Origin: Elusimicrobia bacterium UBA5214
GTDB taxonomy: Bacteria > Elusimicrobiota > UBA5214
Length of the DNA: 64,000 nucleotides
Reading direction: 5' to 3'
Assembly (NCBI GenBank): GCA_002412545.1
Contig: DHVG01000027.1
Coordinates: 23,482 to 87,481 of the forward strand
Part shown: positions 31,301 to 37,300 of the stretch, in pieces
Layout: each line of letters starts with the position of its first letter
How positions within the stretch are numbered: the first letter of the stretch is position 1
The notes under the pieces: model-generated
The model's database searches: none
Told to the model about the DNA's origin: nothing
What the model saw: the letters and a program-made list of their open reading frames with translations, nothing else
Position numbers and translations under genes: made by a program

Positions 31301-32239
31301 TCCTTTTGGGTCGTTTTCAAATGGGTATTCCGTAGGTCCTGCGGTTTCCAAATATGGAGAATGGAAGTCCCTTGCCGACATTATCCAGTAGTTCCAGCCG
31401 CCTTGAACAGTTAGATTATACTGACCCGGAACATTAACCGTAGTGATTACCCACTGTCCATCAGGTCCGATTGCTGGTTCACCGTATGCTCCTTCAGTAG
31501 AGACCCAGACATAGAAAGTTCCACTACTGGTTGTTCCCTCGTAAGTTACTGTCCCCGAAATTGAACCCGTGGTTGATGGAGGACTGACCGGTGTGTAGTC
31601 GTATTTATAGGTAAAAGTTACCTCGGTATCAGAAACTGCAGTGACTTCTATGGCGACTGCTTTATTTCCGGTAGTTAGAATTGTATAGACACGTCCAACC
31701 ATTGGAGTCAAGTGTCCATCAGTAACGCCAGTATGGTCAAAAGTGGTAACTTGGTCTAAAGTAGTTGGTCCTTCGTCTTTGATTGTCGCTATGGCTTCCA
31801 AATCCTTATAATTAGGAGAGAAAGCAGCAGTGAACGCTAAATCAGCACCTGCTCCCCACTGGACAGGTGCATCAGTATCAAAATCGTAAGCATTGACATA
31901 GTCGTCAAGAGTAAGAGTAAGCGGACCTGGTGGTGTGGGTGCAGCTTTAAAAGTGAAACCCACCTCGGCAGAATTAACCGGTGGGACTGCAGAAAAATTA
32001 AAAATTAAAAAGGCAAAACTGACACAAAGTGTCATTCCGAGCGTAGCGAGGAATCTCTTATGAGATTGCCTCGTTACTTTGCTCCTCGCAATGACCGAAA
32101 AGAAATGATTGAAAACAGTTTGACCCGCCTGACGGCGAGGCAGGTAAGGTGTAAGGTGAAACCAACTTTTCTTTTCTTTCTTTGAGAAACAACGCTCAAT
32201 AAATTGAGCGACTACAGTTTTCTGCTGGTTGCTTACCAT
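13322..32239 (-). CDS. Giant 6305-aa modular surface protein
   Basis: A single open frame encodes a protein of roughly 670 kDa. Most of it is several dozen carboxypeptidase-regulatory-like/Cna-B-type Ig repeats (GSISGTVTY..., Y.I..LP.G.Y.V). Other modules: a DOMON/CBM9-like domain (about 1730-1890), a PKD domain (1916-2000), an alpha/alpha-toroid of the prenyltransferase/squalene-cyclase type (2006-2360), a PPC domain (3110-3230), an FN3 domain (5890-5976) and a C-terminal sorting/FlgD-like domain (from about 6220, YPNPYYVSKGGG to KLAIIR). Residues 1-90 hold an odd signal peptide: a 65-residue repeat-derived n-region, then TLCVSFAFLIF. An AGGAGG site and a promoter support the start. Likely a cell-surface or stalk-like adhesin. 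Confidence 0.88.
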   Translation of the reverse strand: MVSNQQKTVVAQFIERCFSKKEKKSWFHLTPYLPRRQAGQTVFNHFFSVIARSKVTRQSHKRFLATLGMTLCVSFAFLIFNFSAVPPVNSAEVGFTFKAAPTPPGPLTLTLDDYVNAYDFDTDAPVQWGAGADLAFTAAFSPNYKDLEAIATIKDEGPTTLDQVTTFDHTGVTDGHLTPMVGRVYTILTTGNKAVAIEVTAVSDTEVTFTYKYDYTPVSPPSTTGSISGTVTYEGTTSSGTFYVWVSTEGAYGEPAIGPDGQWVITTVNVPGQYNLTVQGGWNYWIMSARDFHSPYLETAGPTEYPFENDPKGIYSPDSISVGSGDNLTTKDITLQDAPPPPPTGSISGTVSYSGEKGGLLAVALLKSFDGEEGAPELLSTMTVQGPFIDTGAIPYSFDNLQVGDTWYFLSILFTSAFDDVQKIDPWYFHGTFDPSLTPTPIIVPATFDFTLVEATEENPNPFYGMKGEEGYRPNANSYHSKSIQDQTEIHYYSINLGIWDSNKTATSVTVSGPGIGNETTDIINLLSEGRTEGNQWGNWYSTATRVEWKTPDSPPSPPLYYTFNITDSSGTQVIIATMTAFIEQFVTDLQPAENENWTSDTLNFSWTGLGTGYKYRLSLTDKGETGNDWNTIWYKEDITATDYIYDGTTALVEGHYYEYSIQANDPNWNCSQINVRFKYKFSAPPPTTGSISGTVTNNSGQTGPIWVTCWKENGQDIWVQASLSEPYTYTIPDLSSGTYSVAALVDSLEPVFSDTHRELDPGEPWAAYSTPVTVTVGAETTDINMSIDPVPTGGISGTVDYAGTERANLIVETELEEGLVSYSWGRVVISTPTSFPVEYTINYLADNANYRVKASLDLNGNVREDENEPSVKISSVSVTAGAITSGVNLTIPSAPPTTEVSVPANVEEGIDSGVSILSGQTLTITASGSWSYGAGPVGPDGAEGVGQLQAKIGSGNWFDVGSSFSGTVSESGNVFLRMSDGSGAYYDNSGSVTGNLSVTGVGVVPGSISGVVRNYLSNPVMFTGIDISRIVDEWGRTEWVKQVQTNSNGVYLATDLSEGKYNLRCLPPYGSALAIQKADNVNVTAGQTTTVDFTLPLGGSVSGRVTDSQGNPISNVHLDIGGLAGTQTDNEGYYTINNIPEGTFGLWVDPPDGSPYAKKTVANISIVADQTTTADVTLPLAGWVSGRVVTPDEAPVVGARINLESLAHDWGESTLTGSNGEFVIDDIPPGEYGLDVEDLPSQYAGLLEVDDLPVSVVEGSTTTVNITLERAGKISGVISNWSILPSLTEGTTGFVVGVVRSMPLTKENLQKIAEFWDGEVSANGSYEVNVPSGTFDLYLLSYKEYPTDGWEFGAVHGGAFGITVTAGETISGVNIEATVNSGSIRGTITTFDEGSLISQTEGDGLTDAVVLTDAENHWVGFGSIQVSETNPSVGTYQMKNLTFGNYNVYVLPAKGLDYKPITDTVEISATEVVKDYTLYKGTGAISGTVSYPEGTQSGPVVVRVWTNPQFDDKPLADVQVSTPLPSSYSITNLPDGTYYLAATMGDIKNMKRTDPWGVYGTLESPTPVTITESSSQTDIDINLVNATLENPNPFYEVPTGSGSISGTVSYTGDKSGNCVIVYSTSPTLDDTTFGPIISISGTGDSPFTIEDLTPATYYLAAWFDAVQPFTLTPQGATGEPSGGDLIGTYGGSFDPVEFKVAELLTAIPVYPLEETPGITIPLTIEIPYPPEVAVPTAKIVLDGKENDWLTITPPITDAENDNIGPAEELKFTGTDIKDVNIASDGSNLYLSMTFWDGSANPNLGSSSERSGSYSFNLLTNGTTNQNLSFGIYNYDNSWHLNVWNSTEQREVVELENAGRFVAKDVIELSVPLSLLGNPTRVEVKPTIYYKIGTPQWEGTLDQARKFVGLLAPIVNVMPPRYAYAGSELVVWGNLHQGLAPYTYTWNLGDGTVLEGTVEDKHDIAVNHTYTSAGTYYATLTVTDANGASDADTVKIEVVASTLTAEQKRKIDMEIAIEKGLRFLYLTQNLTDPQYYGSWYSMGEGMGYTVGPSAQALLAFENRGHLPTNDYDKDIYAEYVQIGLDYLFANVYKQEIALQTYGNPDTNGNGFGLYFGNHPAYESGMVMGAIAGSGAKERVVDIRGLLNGLTYRDVLQDAVDYFSWAQNEEGTARGGWGYNPINEPYRSDNSVSQWPVLGLHAAEQWGLTIPAFVKSELNIWINYIQSDTLGGSGYDSPDSWVNIAKTGGLLIEQRFFGDTADTPRVQSAVGFIDTKWTTDSEHIPNQNNYYAMYGVFKGLKMQGITTLPTVGDWYADYVDYLLTNLSGGQSTDGSWPTSSWSDKTLSTAWALAILGETIFPVEVDVDVPVVAFANLGYTLNVRYGVTGVAQTGSNIKVYKDGVLLRDIDLTGFSGKGIYSSTLPTDTLGIRNYLAVLTVVREDGTILTVQNEDSVNVVTPGTLSGSVSNQQGQLLSGAKIFYETFFDGMNYSGSVLTDENANYSIPLAAGTYEVTASKEMYFVEKATNVLIEAGKITTKKFVLEPFGGITGYVRDANSNSPLSEATVELIDPETGATITQVNTNATGYYAFKNLIPGNYQLRAGAVSYLPMSTPVEAVVSQGETVVDLYLWLAIGGRGMIHGTISGYPESLAGLEPGTTVFVKALPARPFTKDNIQEIISGQFIFNGKVKVEGLGRINADGSYELSAPAGYVDIYLMKMSDLTTAADTTKFFVYTLGRLRDVYVTDGGHYYNADIAPVWGNMTFSGQVSSLDGQSIYPPLTDLISDPNLKKLPVVVLIDDQERFAALSPIIPPGVDLKNVSITQLDSPTGNYFISNISSGERKVYVFAPDYIPAEETILFAQNETRNYTLTRELGVGAGTISGKINNYTNLILEPGTTVFVKAIASGDFTKETIPGIISKEFSLLNQGVKTSAKIDPQGNYQLSAPAGMYDLYLLKITDLKSAAADKSKFFITTLGIYRDVYLPTEQNIFGIDIDFAISNLTLSGQVSSVDGEKIYPSLQNLKDDPSLKSLPVVVLTDQNDRFSGLAVVIPSGVDLSQDIQLSQLEVPAGNYLISNLPSGERKIYVFAPEYLTKEDTITLTVAETRDYVLEKPVVFDEFEENNELATAKEIQPGEMKYAYIYPDAQDVDYFKIVINNPGTLNVYLQNLPADFDLELQDSAGGYLTRSNAGGTSEEHIEYIITQPGTYYLKVYSGSGQSSSNPYTLNNTFSAMTAPATVVGKVSDADGQPLFNAYVQLSGPVWNYTYTVESGTYSFEGLPGGWYELSCSPPSERTDLLTAYQGISVPGGQTVKVDFVLAGPGIISGKITDKNGTPVVGVYVTASGPSWNSAYTNDSGVYEIPNLTGGIYVVTAQPDYATGLFSKSKDNVSVVGGKTTTVDLVLGKGGEIYGVVTREDAGDVNTIYVSANGPSWASTYTNEFGSYTLSGLTEGIYSVTADPWGRDGLYPKTENVSLGVEERKQINFKLSTQLVKEYRYFTIRGKVVSAGLPLPNAWVELVDTLGDWEPTNDRVVTSTTTYAVMRGSAPYDFNFALRNVPLVVSGNYVWYNYVLRVKKDGYLPQEQMMTFNEFDPIHSTYYDSVIKSTVTRTYRPQDWMYDPPAAMPIELQPKLIVTVSNLKVNNSTWATISPPEQTAEISADISVPVGTTNDQLYNLNNGRGVVIIDTNQDNKFVPFDWSLVIWIGGEQYLKWDYTNNRLPEDPGDPKYFVNFGRLNDTTYVDEIKRTILKGPLAWDEINKLQAMSDWTTDVWFSGWDFISENSNKITRKVTWDGRNPTGQIVPPGVYPVRVVGDIPWTPNDGFDFVDTTLRINVQTSGIGGYVRGYTDVNKNEQYDVSIETATVLEGARVTASSNYGWGEGVSDKTGNFALGGLPVTPEGAAGYSVEASLPGYVAARKENITVSVGLTSIGTLYLARIEDYVPGIPGKIIGRITDKQGNGLSNVYVEVSGPSWASQYTNDVGSYTFTGLADGLYIVSVWPSWSGLSYIDRRVENVRFVTSKTTVMDFVLTSGVKISGTVKTDTTPLANAHITVSGPKWAEVWTSTDGIYNITGLFEGVYSLRADPPYDRWELKGQSKNLEITVDEVKNETTKIFDFNLSTTAVKVTKKFTIRGRVLDGKEIIEKALGSAKVKLIDTLGDWEPTNDFVVAETTTSATLLGTGDYRYNFELRNVNLAISDDFTWYNYVLRVGKQDYTPQEFWTTFTTADSTVTYRPLDWAFYPPKPASITLQSKVKVTASNLSVNNTTYATITPPDTFAEISVDLSVPEGKTNEQLYNLGSGRGIVIVDTNRDNKFVPFDWSKVMWIGGQQYLKTEDVFIDPNNPDWTKLKSISWDELNKLQALSDWTNEFWFSGWDFVNEGVGTTKTIKRKITWEGRDTSWNIVKPGDYGVKIIVDTPWELADGLDFVDATTLKVKVAMSVTAGAIKGYVYSLVDSNDNGKPDFDLGESTEPLSGVSVNAGSQYGWGQGVSDTDGHYYIGNLPTTEGREGYWVSASISGFGSANQPNVIVTAEQEKEVNLYLAKGADIITTIKVYNVPKQFPAEWGGMKTDLWGNVNAFDPATGNWGGTSFSIPLLPDAEQSMVTVISTISVRPGTYEVRVEVEDYGGKTEKGVKAPATQTFEFTERAATLSGTVKVDTTTLSTEQLAQSIWVNIGAVSKDEKYFGWAGTNIDLTQTNSAEYFMRGLTPGTTYILRFESWGTGLAPTKSEEYITSGVNTAKPITMGTGSKLKGTLVISGDTSKLMQGWYIYSGMPEGYPLWMNIWSPETGHGAGKTIYISTTATSQIIPFEIGGLSSGSKYLLDTHLEGFALSHWDTASGKKLAGGTEVLVNALTQAPTIYLEAFTGKIVGKITGTGVDYSKVQVMALAGSIEVEPVTPETDGSFAITGLDIGDYLLVANELEQFNPPMPTGNFGWIIKKVRVDTLDPDTPADVGILNLETGGSISGTVSILASGYTIANVTNNTIPTAVPQYFLENLTAEQLRKVVGAPGVWETVFQTSATYKIKGLPVSIYTVLAPRDLNNDGKNDVSATPEKYIVPLALGENVTGKDFALGTGYSLSGTVQRPTKGSVNTITVDLLNLKGEKVASTKVEFTTSTADMQTDSKEFSIRNLNPGKYRLRVLSKYRNKPAFLADVTEITNKDVSVGIIRLAFGGTIKGRLVDDKSGTAVYKDVEVRCEAVPFIEGSFTKVGPAGDANYELQISSVTGEFNLTRLPDGTYILQVRSIARPDDPKAVGYINEEINSYEVAIGTTGKTEFTPIIISGVTEISLGTIRLKQGTTISGKVTDKDGKPLANVRMGAEPMDKKLSAGAQILAFTNADGLYTLKGVDSAIEYWKVIVAARKGVKVHKYVRKTKNNVRPGAKNVDFVTAEATAKLTGKVIPPTGSALQLPFPVEGKENLPVAIVLLQSEQDLSSGDPLAGILELTNPEGKFEITGITKGKYRLKILSKGALPLEKDYDLPDEPKNLGDLQLESPATVVVDGTTKTVTIEGTIRTPEGKKVYTGNVEKIAAITADLTKTILGTVSKDEVKKEVDTYEISGINIGTYRIIVTDDKGEVFVAPGKVQVSGEKEKITKNIVYQVLPPTIEARVKRIQWDENDPTSAEYLIRVKASEALTETSVSDIITQVRGDGYLNHLSISRDKTEVRATYFPTEDELNITGSSFTVKVEGTNVRGGKAREEYTFLFGDVQRKEKKVSPTTGGTVQLGDGDASGVDFEAGSFNIEDDPSTVENEQDILVSSGAKVMVRKTKPSAGGGGAGAPPYLAPGLCGSPATPADALKPGNEKSDYYDIEIRLPLVSGPLASLAAGRKAKVTLTYSGATGQEDKLDVCYYDENAKKWVKKTANRAIDTTNKTISADSDHLSRFAIFLDTTSPATPQNLNATLVGNTVRLTWDAVTDYDLAGYEVWRSTVAADTGYVQLTTTTATTYTDSAVQVNQTYWYKVLAYDDASSANKSALSPAAPASIPSPGVEVSTGTISGTVTVAGTTTTISGALIEAIQASVTVSSTTTALDGTYSLNLNTGTYTVCASKTGYLTRTSTGVVVNPDQTTTLNFALEKITEVEIKPDQPATVTISSGTAQEVKIEIPAGTFASTVTVAVARKTDATEKPKADKQPNLNGTGVIIEITVPVQPVKTVTLTVAFSNAEVTGMNKNNLALARYNSTRGEWELLPSTVDTVNNKITATTTQFSKFQIVEKVPLSVVDKVFTYPNPYYVSKGGGINFARLPKDAEITIYTITGEKVFEATETDNDGYYNWDLKNSDGDTVASGVYIWIVKDTDGNKKIGKLAIIR
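32032..32143. repeat. Two palindromic elements in frame in the giant protein's signal region
   Basis: 32032-32095 is a TCATTCCGAG...CTCGCAATGAC element; 32124-32143 is a CCGCC/GGCGAGG GC-rich palindrome. Together they code for LPRRQAG and ARSKVTRQSHKRFLATLGMT, the segment between the true start and the hydrophobic core of the signal peptide. Confidence 0.8.
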
Positions 32240-32309
32240 TTGTTTTCCTCCTGATTTATTTTCTTCAAGTTAATTTTTTTCTCCCATAAATTTTGTTTTA
32301 TATGGTTTC

Positions 32310-32338
32310 ATTTTAGCAAACTGCCAAAACCTTGTCAA
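32310..32338 (-). promoter_or_regulatory. Promoter of the giant surface protein gene
   Basis: TTGACA (32338-32333) and TAAAAT (32315-32310) with a 17-bp spacer. The predicted start near 32303 leaves a leader of about 64 nt before the ATG at 32239, including an AGGAGG ribosome site. Confidence 0.8.
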
Positions 32339-32348
32339 GTAAAAAAAA

Positions 32349-32364
32349 TGTGATTTTTATTACA
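32349..32364 (-). promoter_or_regulatory. CRP-like operator box 1
   Basis: TGTGATTTTTATTACA, 16 bp, has dyad arms TGTGAT and ATTACA (one mismatch to ATCACA). It lies 10 bp upstream of the -35 element, centred near -53.5. Identical boxes occur at 41240 and 41903. A CRP/FNR-family activator is the likely ligand. Confidence 0.68.
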
Positions 32365-32444
32365 TTGGCGCTAAAACGCTAAAATCCGCTAAACCGCCAA
32401 ATGATATTCTCCGCAAAGAACACAAAACTTTCCCCCTCACCCGT

Positions 32445-32614
32445 CCTAGTGTAGTGTCCCATAAATCTCTTGACATTTGAATATTCATTGAATTGTCATT
32501 GCGAGCGACCGAAGGGAGCGTGGCAATCTCGGTGTTGAGACGGGGATTGCTTCGTCGCTAACGCTCCTCGCAATGACACCAAATGTAAAGATCTGTTAGC
32601 GACACTACACTAGG
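32445..32614. repeat. MITE-like nested inverted repeat
   Basis: Outer perfect 14-bp arms CCTAGTGTAGTGTC (32445-32458) and GACACTACACTAGG (32601-32614) enclose an inner TGTCATTGCGAG...CTCGCAATGACA pair. Total 170 bp, no open frame. It looks like a small non-autonomous mobile element containing the widespread TCATTGCGAG element. Confidence 0.65.
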
Positions 32615-33223
32615 GCTTCGCCTGTCGCAAGGCACAGGCTCCTTTTCGTCCGCCGAATCGGCGGACCCCCTCTCCCTCAAGGGGAGAGGATTAACGGGTT
32701 TGGGGTCGCGTCTTGACCCCACACCTTTACAAAGATACGGGGTAAACCCCATTAGAAATAGCGAGAGTTTTAATATTGAATCAAAATAGTCTCGCTTTCT
32801 AACAATACTTTTCATAATTTCTAACGGAGTAAACATTTGACATTTTGTAGGTTGGATAAATCCGACCGATACATTTTTCTTTTCTCGATTAGAAGTAGCG
32901 TTTTTTTAAATAGGAGCAATTTTTATGCCAAAATACAGGTTATGTTTGTAATTTAAATCAGTTTATAGACGGGAAAAAACAAAAAAGGATGGTTTTTAGG
33001 GATTTAAGAATAACAATATGCTGGATGAAATGGAAAAACAAAATGGATAAAAATTGCTCACTTGTTTAGGGGAGGGAAAAAATTTTCAAATTGCTTCTAT
33101 TTATGCCAAATTATAAACTGGGAATTTTTTTACCAAGGTGTGTAAATTTTATCTTGTTGGTTACCAATTCAACGAAAGGGGCGGGGTTTACTTTAGTTCA
33201 TAATCTTACTTAATTACCTTACA
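32615..33223. other. Gene-free stretch with several inverted repeats
   Basis: No gene is credible here. Visible structures: a perfect GTCCGCCGA/TCGGCGGAC hairpin (32648-32666), a CTCTCCC/GGGGAGAG hairpin (32670-32688), AGAAATAGCGAGA facing TCTCGCTTTCT (about 32752-32798), a GGTTGGA/TCCGACC hairpin near 32850, and AAATAGGAGCAATTT (32908-32922) facing AAATTGCTTCTATTT (33088-33102), each followed on the plus strand by TATGCCAAA. The last pair could bound a decayed element of about 195 bp. Confidence 0.5.
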
Positions 33224-34294
33224 TTAAAATCCAAGAGTCAAACTCACCCGGAAAGTGTCCGCAAGAATACCGGAATGGTAACCTAAGTCAAGTAAGAAAT
33301 CAAATAGAGTTGCATTTCCATAAGTTACGGGAGAATGTAATCCAAGACCAAAAGCATATTCTTGTTTAATTGGTGTTTCCAGATTTTGGTTGTATCCGGC
33401 ACGGAGCACAAAATAACGGAAAAAGTTTTTTTCTACACCAATACGCAGTTTATTTTGTGTGTCAATTTCACCGGAAATAATTATTGACTGCGGAATCTTA
33501 TAACTTACTCCGAGAACAAAAATTGAAGGCACATTCTCGGTATATTTCCCCTGTCCGGATGAATTCCAATTGAGAGAATTATAAATGTCCTGATAAACTC
33601 CAGCGAGTGTAACATTAGAACTAAGAAAATAAAGTACCCCGAGGTCTAATCCAATACCGTTTGCTGTCCCGGTGATGCGTTCACTTCCACCGTCAGAATT
33701 ATTGCCGTAACTTGCAGAACGATACTTAAAACTTGCACCGATATTAAGAAAATCAATAAATAGTTGGCGAGCTCCTGAAATGTATAAACTTGTTTCTTTT
33801 AGAGCATCGTCACCAGAGTAGATAAACCCGGCACCAGCAAAAAGGTTATACCAAGGAACAGGTTGTCCGTAAGCAGCAAAACTATAAGGAATAAGATTAA
33901 GTTGTTTTGTCTGCATAAAGGTTACCTGTCTTTTAGTAAGTTGAGTAAGTCCAGCTGGATTCCAGAGGATAGCGTTCACATCATCAGCGACGGCAGTATA
34001 GGCACCACCGAGACCCATTGGTCTTGCCCCGTAACCGATATTGACAAAAGCAGAAGGAACAGTCTGTGCCTCAGTTAGGTTCTGAGCAAATGGAAGAAGA
34101 ACAAGAAAAAATAAAACAATGAATCGTTTTGTTGGTACAAACGCACGAGTTGGATTTTCATGGTCTGTCATTGCGAAGGAGTGTAACGACTGAAGCAATC
34201 TAATAATGAGATTGCCACCCCCACCCATCTGTGATGGGATGGGATCGCAATGACGACTTAAATAATGCGTTTGCAGTAGAATTTTCTTTTTCAT
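33224..34294 (-). CDS. PorV/PorQ-family (UPF0164) outer membrane protein
   Basis: This 356-aa barrel is a second PorV-family protein: SAFVNIGYGARPMGLGGAY followed by ADDVNAILWNPAGLTQL, ending FRVSLTLGF. The first 60 residues are abnormal. MKKKILLQTHYL would be a normal signal start, but a TCATTGCGA palindrome (34167-34254) codes for about 30 residues (SRHCDPIPSQMGGGGN...SFAMTD) before the hydrophobic core FIVLFFLVLLPFAQ. The start lies just after GATTACA-type repeats and has a poor ribosome site. It follows the 1733-aa protein by 60 bp, likely co-transcribed with it, and PorV association with sorting-domain proteins suggests a joint role in export. Confidence 0.82.
   Translation of the reverse strand: MKKKILLQTHYLSRHCDPIPSQMGGGGNLIIRLLQSLHSFAMTDHENPTRAFVPTKRFIVLFFLVLLPFAQNLTEAQTVPSAFVNIGYGARPMGLGGAYTAVADDVNAILWNPAGLTQLTKRQVTFMQTKQLNLIPYSFAAYGQPVPWYNLFAGAGFIYSGDDALKETSLYISGARQLFIDFLNIGASFKYRSASYGNNSDGGSERITGTANGIGLDLGVLYFLSSNVTLAGVYQDIYNSLNWNSSGQGKYTENVPSIFVLGVSYKIPQSIIISGEIDTQNKLRIGVEKNFFRYFVLRAGYNQNLETPIKQEYAFGLGLHSPVTYGNATLFDFLLDLGYHSGILADTFRVSLTLGF
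34167..34254. repeat. TCATTGCGA palindromic element in frame in a signal peptide
   Basis: GTCATTGCGA at one end and TCGCAATGAC at the other enclose a second pair, GAAGCAATCT/AGATTGCC-type. It is read through in frame between the n-region and the h-region of the PorV-family signal peptide. Confidence 0.8.
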
Positions 34295-34354
34295 CTGTTT
34301 GCATCCGCCTAAAAATCGCTGTAATCGCCTTTCGTAATCACTGTAATCGGCATT

Positions 34355-37300
34355 CTATTTCACTAAGACAATTGGTTTAAGAATTCGTTTACTTTTACCA
34401 CCTTCTTCAACAATGAATTCAACTACATATCTTCCATTGAGACACAGTTCACCATCATTGTTTAAACCATTCCATTCATCAGTATTATTTCCAATGTCAA
34501 GCGGATAATTTTCTCTAATTGTCTTTACTAAATCACCAATGATATTATAAATTTTAATTGTTACATATACTTTCTGTGCTGAGTCAGAATTAAGAAAATA
34601 TTTGAACTGTATATTTTTAACTTTCGGTGAGAATGGATTTGGTTGGAGGATGATATTTTCAATACCTAATCCTTTAGTTGTAGCTAAAAGAATCGCATAT
34701 TCAGAAAAACCGGAGATTTCTGCTTGGAGATAATCACCGGAAACAATACTACTAATTGGTTCCCATTTTAACTTCTTATCTGTCCAGCGTCCAATAGAAA
34801 GAAGAGTTTTATCTATCCCGGAAGGTATTGGTAAACTTACGGTGACTAGGTCGCTAAATTTGAATTCATCGGGCTGGAGATGAAATCCTTTGCCAACAAC
34901 TTGGTAACCGACCGAAGTTTTCTTTGCCCCACTCGGTAATTCAGCAGAGACCGTGATTTCATCTTCAGAGGTAGTAGAACTTACGGTAATACCAGCAGGG
35001 ATTCTTAATTTCATCCGGTCAGTATTTTGCAGTTCAATATCGTTGGTGGATTCTACTACTTTAAACCAGAGGTCAAATTCTTTTTCTATAATTTTATCAC
35101 CAATTTTTGCTTTAACCAGAGTTTTACCGAAGAAGTCAGGTTTTGGAGTAAAAATACCATTTTCATCAATTTCACCGGCTACATCCTCAACTGACCATTC
35201 TGGTTTTCCCGAAGGAATAGAACGACCATCTGCATCTTTGGCTAATAAAGAAAAATTATGTTTCGCAACTACTCCGGGTTGGGAAACAATTTTTGCTGGC
35301 AAGACAAGAGCAAGTTCCTTAACCGGGGAATAGACCAAAGTAAAGGTGGAAACCGAGACATTTCGTTTATCTTCAGTAATTTCTATTTCTTGCTCTAAGG
35401 GTTCACTATAGTGGTCAATCTTACTCACACTGATTAAATAAGTATCCGGAAGAAGATTAATTAATGAATAAGAACCATCGGTTAGAGTAGTAGTAGAAAA
35501 GGTTACTCCACCTAAAGAAGTGATTTTGATGGCAACTTCTTTTTCTCCAAGTCCCTCCTTTTTTACATAGCCGCTTAACGAACCAAGAATCCTTTTCAAA
35601 ACTATTGTTCTACTACTACCCGGAGATATATCGGTACCGGTAGATATTTCCAACTCGTATCCTTTTTTCTTTGCTTTCACTGTATAGGTTTCAGTTGGGT
35701 TAAGGTTAGAGATGGTTAGTTTTCCGTTACTGGCAGAAATACCCTGTCCGAAGTATCCTTCCCCTGACTCAGCAATAACTGCGGCATTAGTAACTGGTCT
35801 TTGTTCATCATCAAGAATTTCCACCTCTATTTTAGCGGTAAGCGGAACAAAAAGAAAATCAAAATTAGAAATATCAGTAGTAAGAATAAAAGTTTCTGAA
35901 CCAGCAAGGATATCATAATCAGCTTTACTAATCTCTATACTGTAAGGACCAGTAGATAGATTACTGAAATAATACCAACCAGTAGAACTGGTGACTGTAT
36001 ATTTTTCAAATCCTTTTTCAGTATGTTGTATCCGAACAGTAGATGCTGGAATGCCAATAGCGGTAGTAGTATCAATAACCATTCCTTGAATGGAGAATGC
36101 CGCTTGTGCGAGAGAAAGTGAAATTGTTCTTATCTCTCCGGGTGAAAGAGAAGAAATTGGTAACGATGTTTCCAGATAACCGGATTTACTTGCCATTAAG
36201 CGATAGTCACCAGGAAGAAGATTGGGAAAACTAAAATTACCATTCGTATCGGTCGTAGCAGTTTTTCCCGGAATACTTACGGTTGCCCCGGATAAAGCAG
36301 TACCGTTAGTAGTAATAGTTCCGCTGATAGCAGCGTAGTTATAATCCATCTGGAAATTGCGAGTTTTAGTTATGCCCGTCGGGTCACTGAGTTCAAAAGT
36401 TACCGTTGTACTGGTTAATATCTTATAACCGGTTTTATTTACGGTTACATTATAAGTTCCGGTATCTAAACCAATTTTGTAGCGTCCGTTGATATCGGTA
36501 AGGGTTCTTGAACTGCCTTCAACAATGATAGTGACATCTTTCAAGCGGATACTGCCCGGACCAAATACTTCTCCAGAAAGAAAATAATTATTTTTCTTCA
36601 TTACGAAACTTTTAAGCAATTCCAATTTCTGGTCTAAAAGCACCGAGAAATTTTGGGATAGCGGGTCGGGAGTATAACCTAATCTTTCTACGGTAAATGT
36701 GTAGGTGTCCGGTTCTAAAGTAAAAGTAAATTTTCCATCATTTCCGGTTGTGCTTGAACCGACTAATTTACCTGAACGGTTAGTAACTCTTACCGAGACA
36801 CTTCTTACTGGAGTTTGACTTTCGTCTTTTACGACTCCACTAATATAACCAATGTTAGGGATAATCCGCAGATTATTTCCGGTAGAAGTTTGTCCGGGAG
36901 CAACTTTAACCGTAGCAGTACTTAATCCGGTACCTACGAAACCACTCTTTTTTGCTTCCAAATACCAGGTGCCGGCTTCTAAACTGAAAGTATAAGCACC
37001 GAATTCGTCGGTAAGCGTAGAAAGTCGTAGCGAAGCGCTGGGACCAGTGCTTAAGTTGACCGTTGCACCATAAACTGCTCCTTCTGTGGAAGAAACATTA
37101 CCTTTAATTACACTGGCATTCGGATTAAGGACAAAGTTTACACTGCTGATGGTTACCCCTACACCAATAGTGAGTGTTTGTGCCGGTGGACTGGTATATC
37201 CTTCTTTAGTTGCTTTAATCTGGTAAGTTCCTTCATTCATACTTAATTGGTAAGTGCCATCAGCACGCGTCTTTACGGTTGATACTCCGTCAGTAACTGT

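Noticed and set aside
13802..31414. Many plus-strand open frames of 60-190 codons opposite the giant gene
   Set aside because: They lack ribosome sites and family features and are shadows of the strongly biased codons of the Ig-repeat gene.
32558..32836. 92-codon minus-strand frame upstream of the giant gene
   Set aside because: It consists of translated repeat hairpins (PLPLRERGS and similar) with no ribosome site or conserved features.
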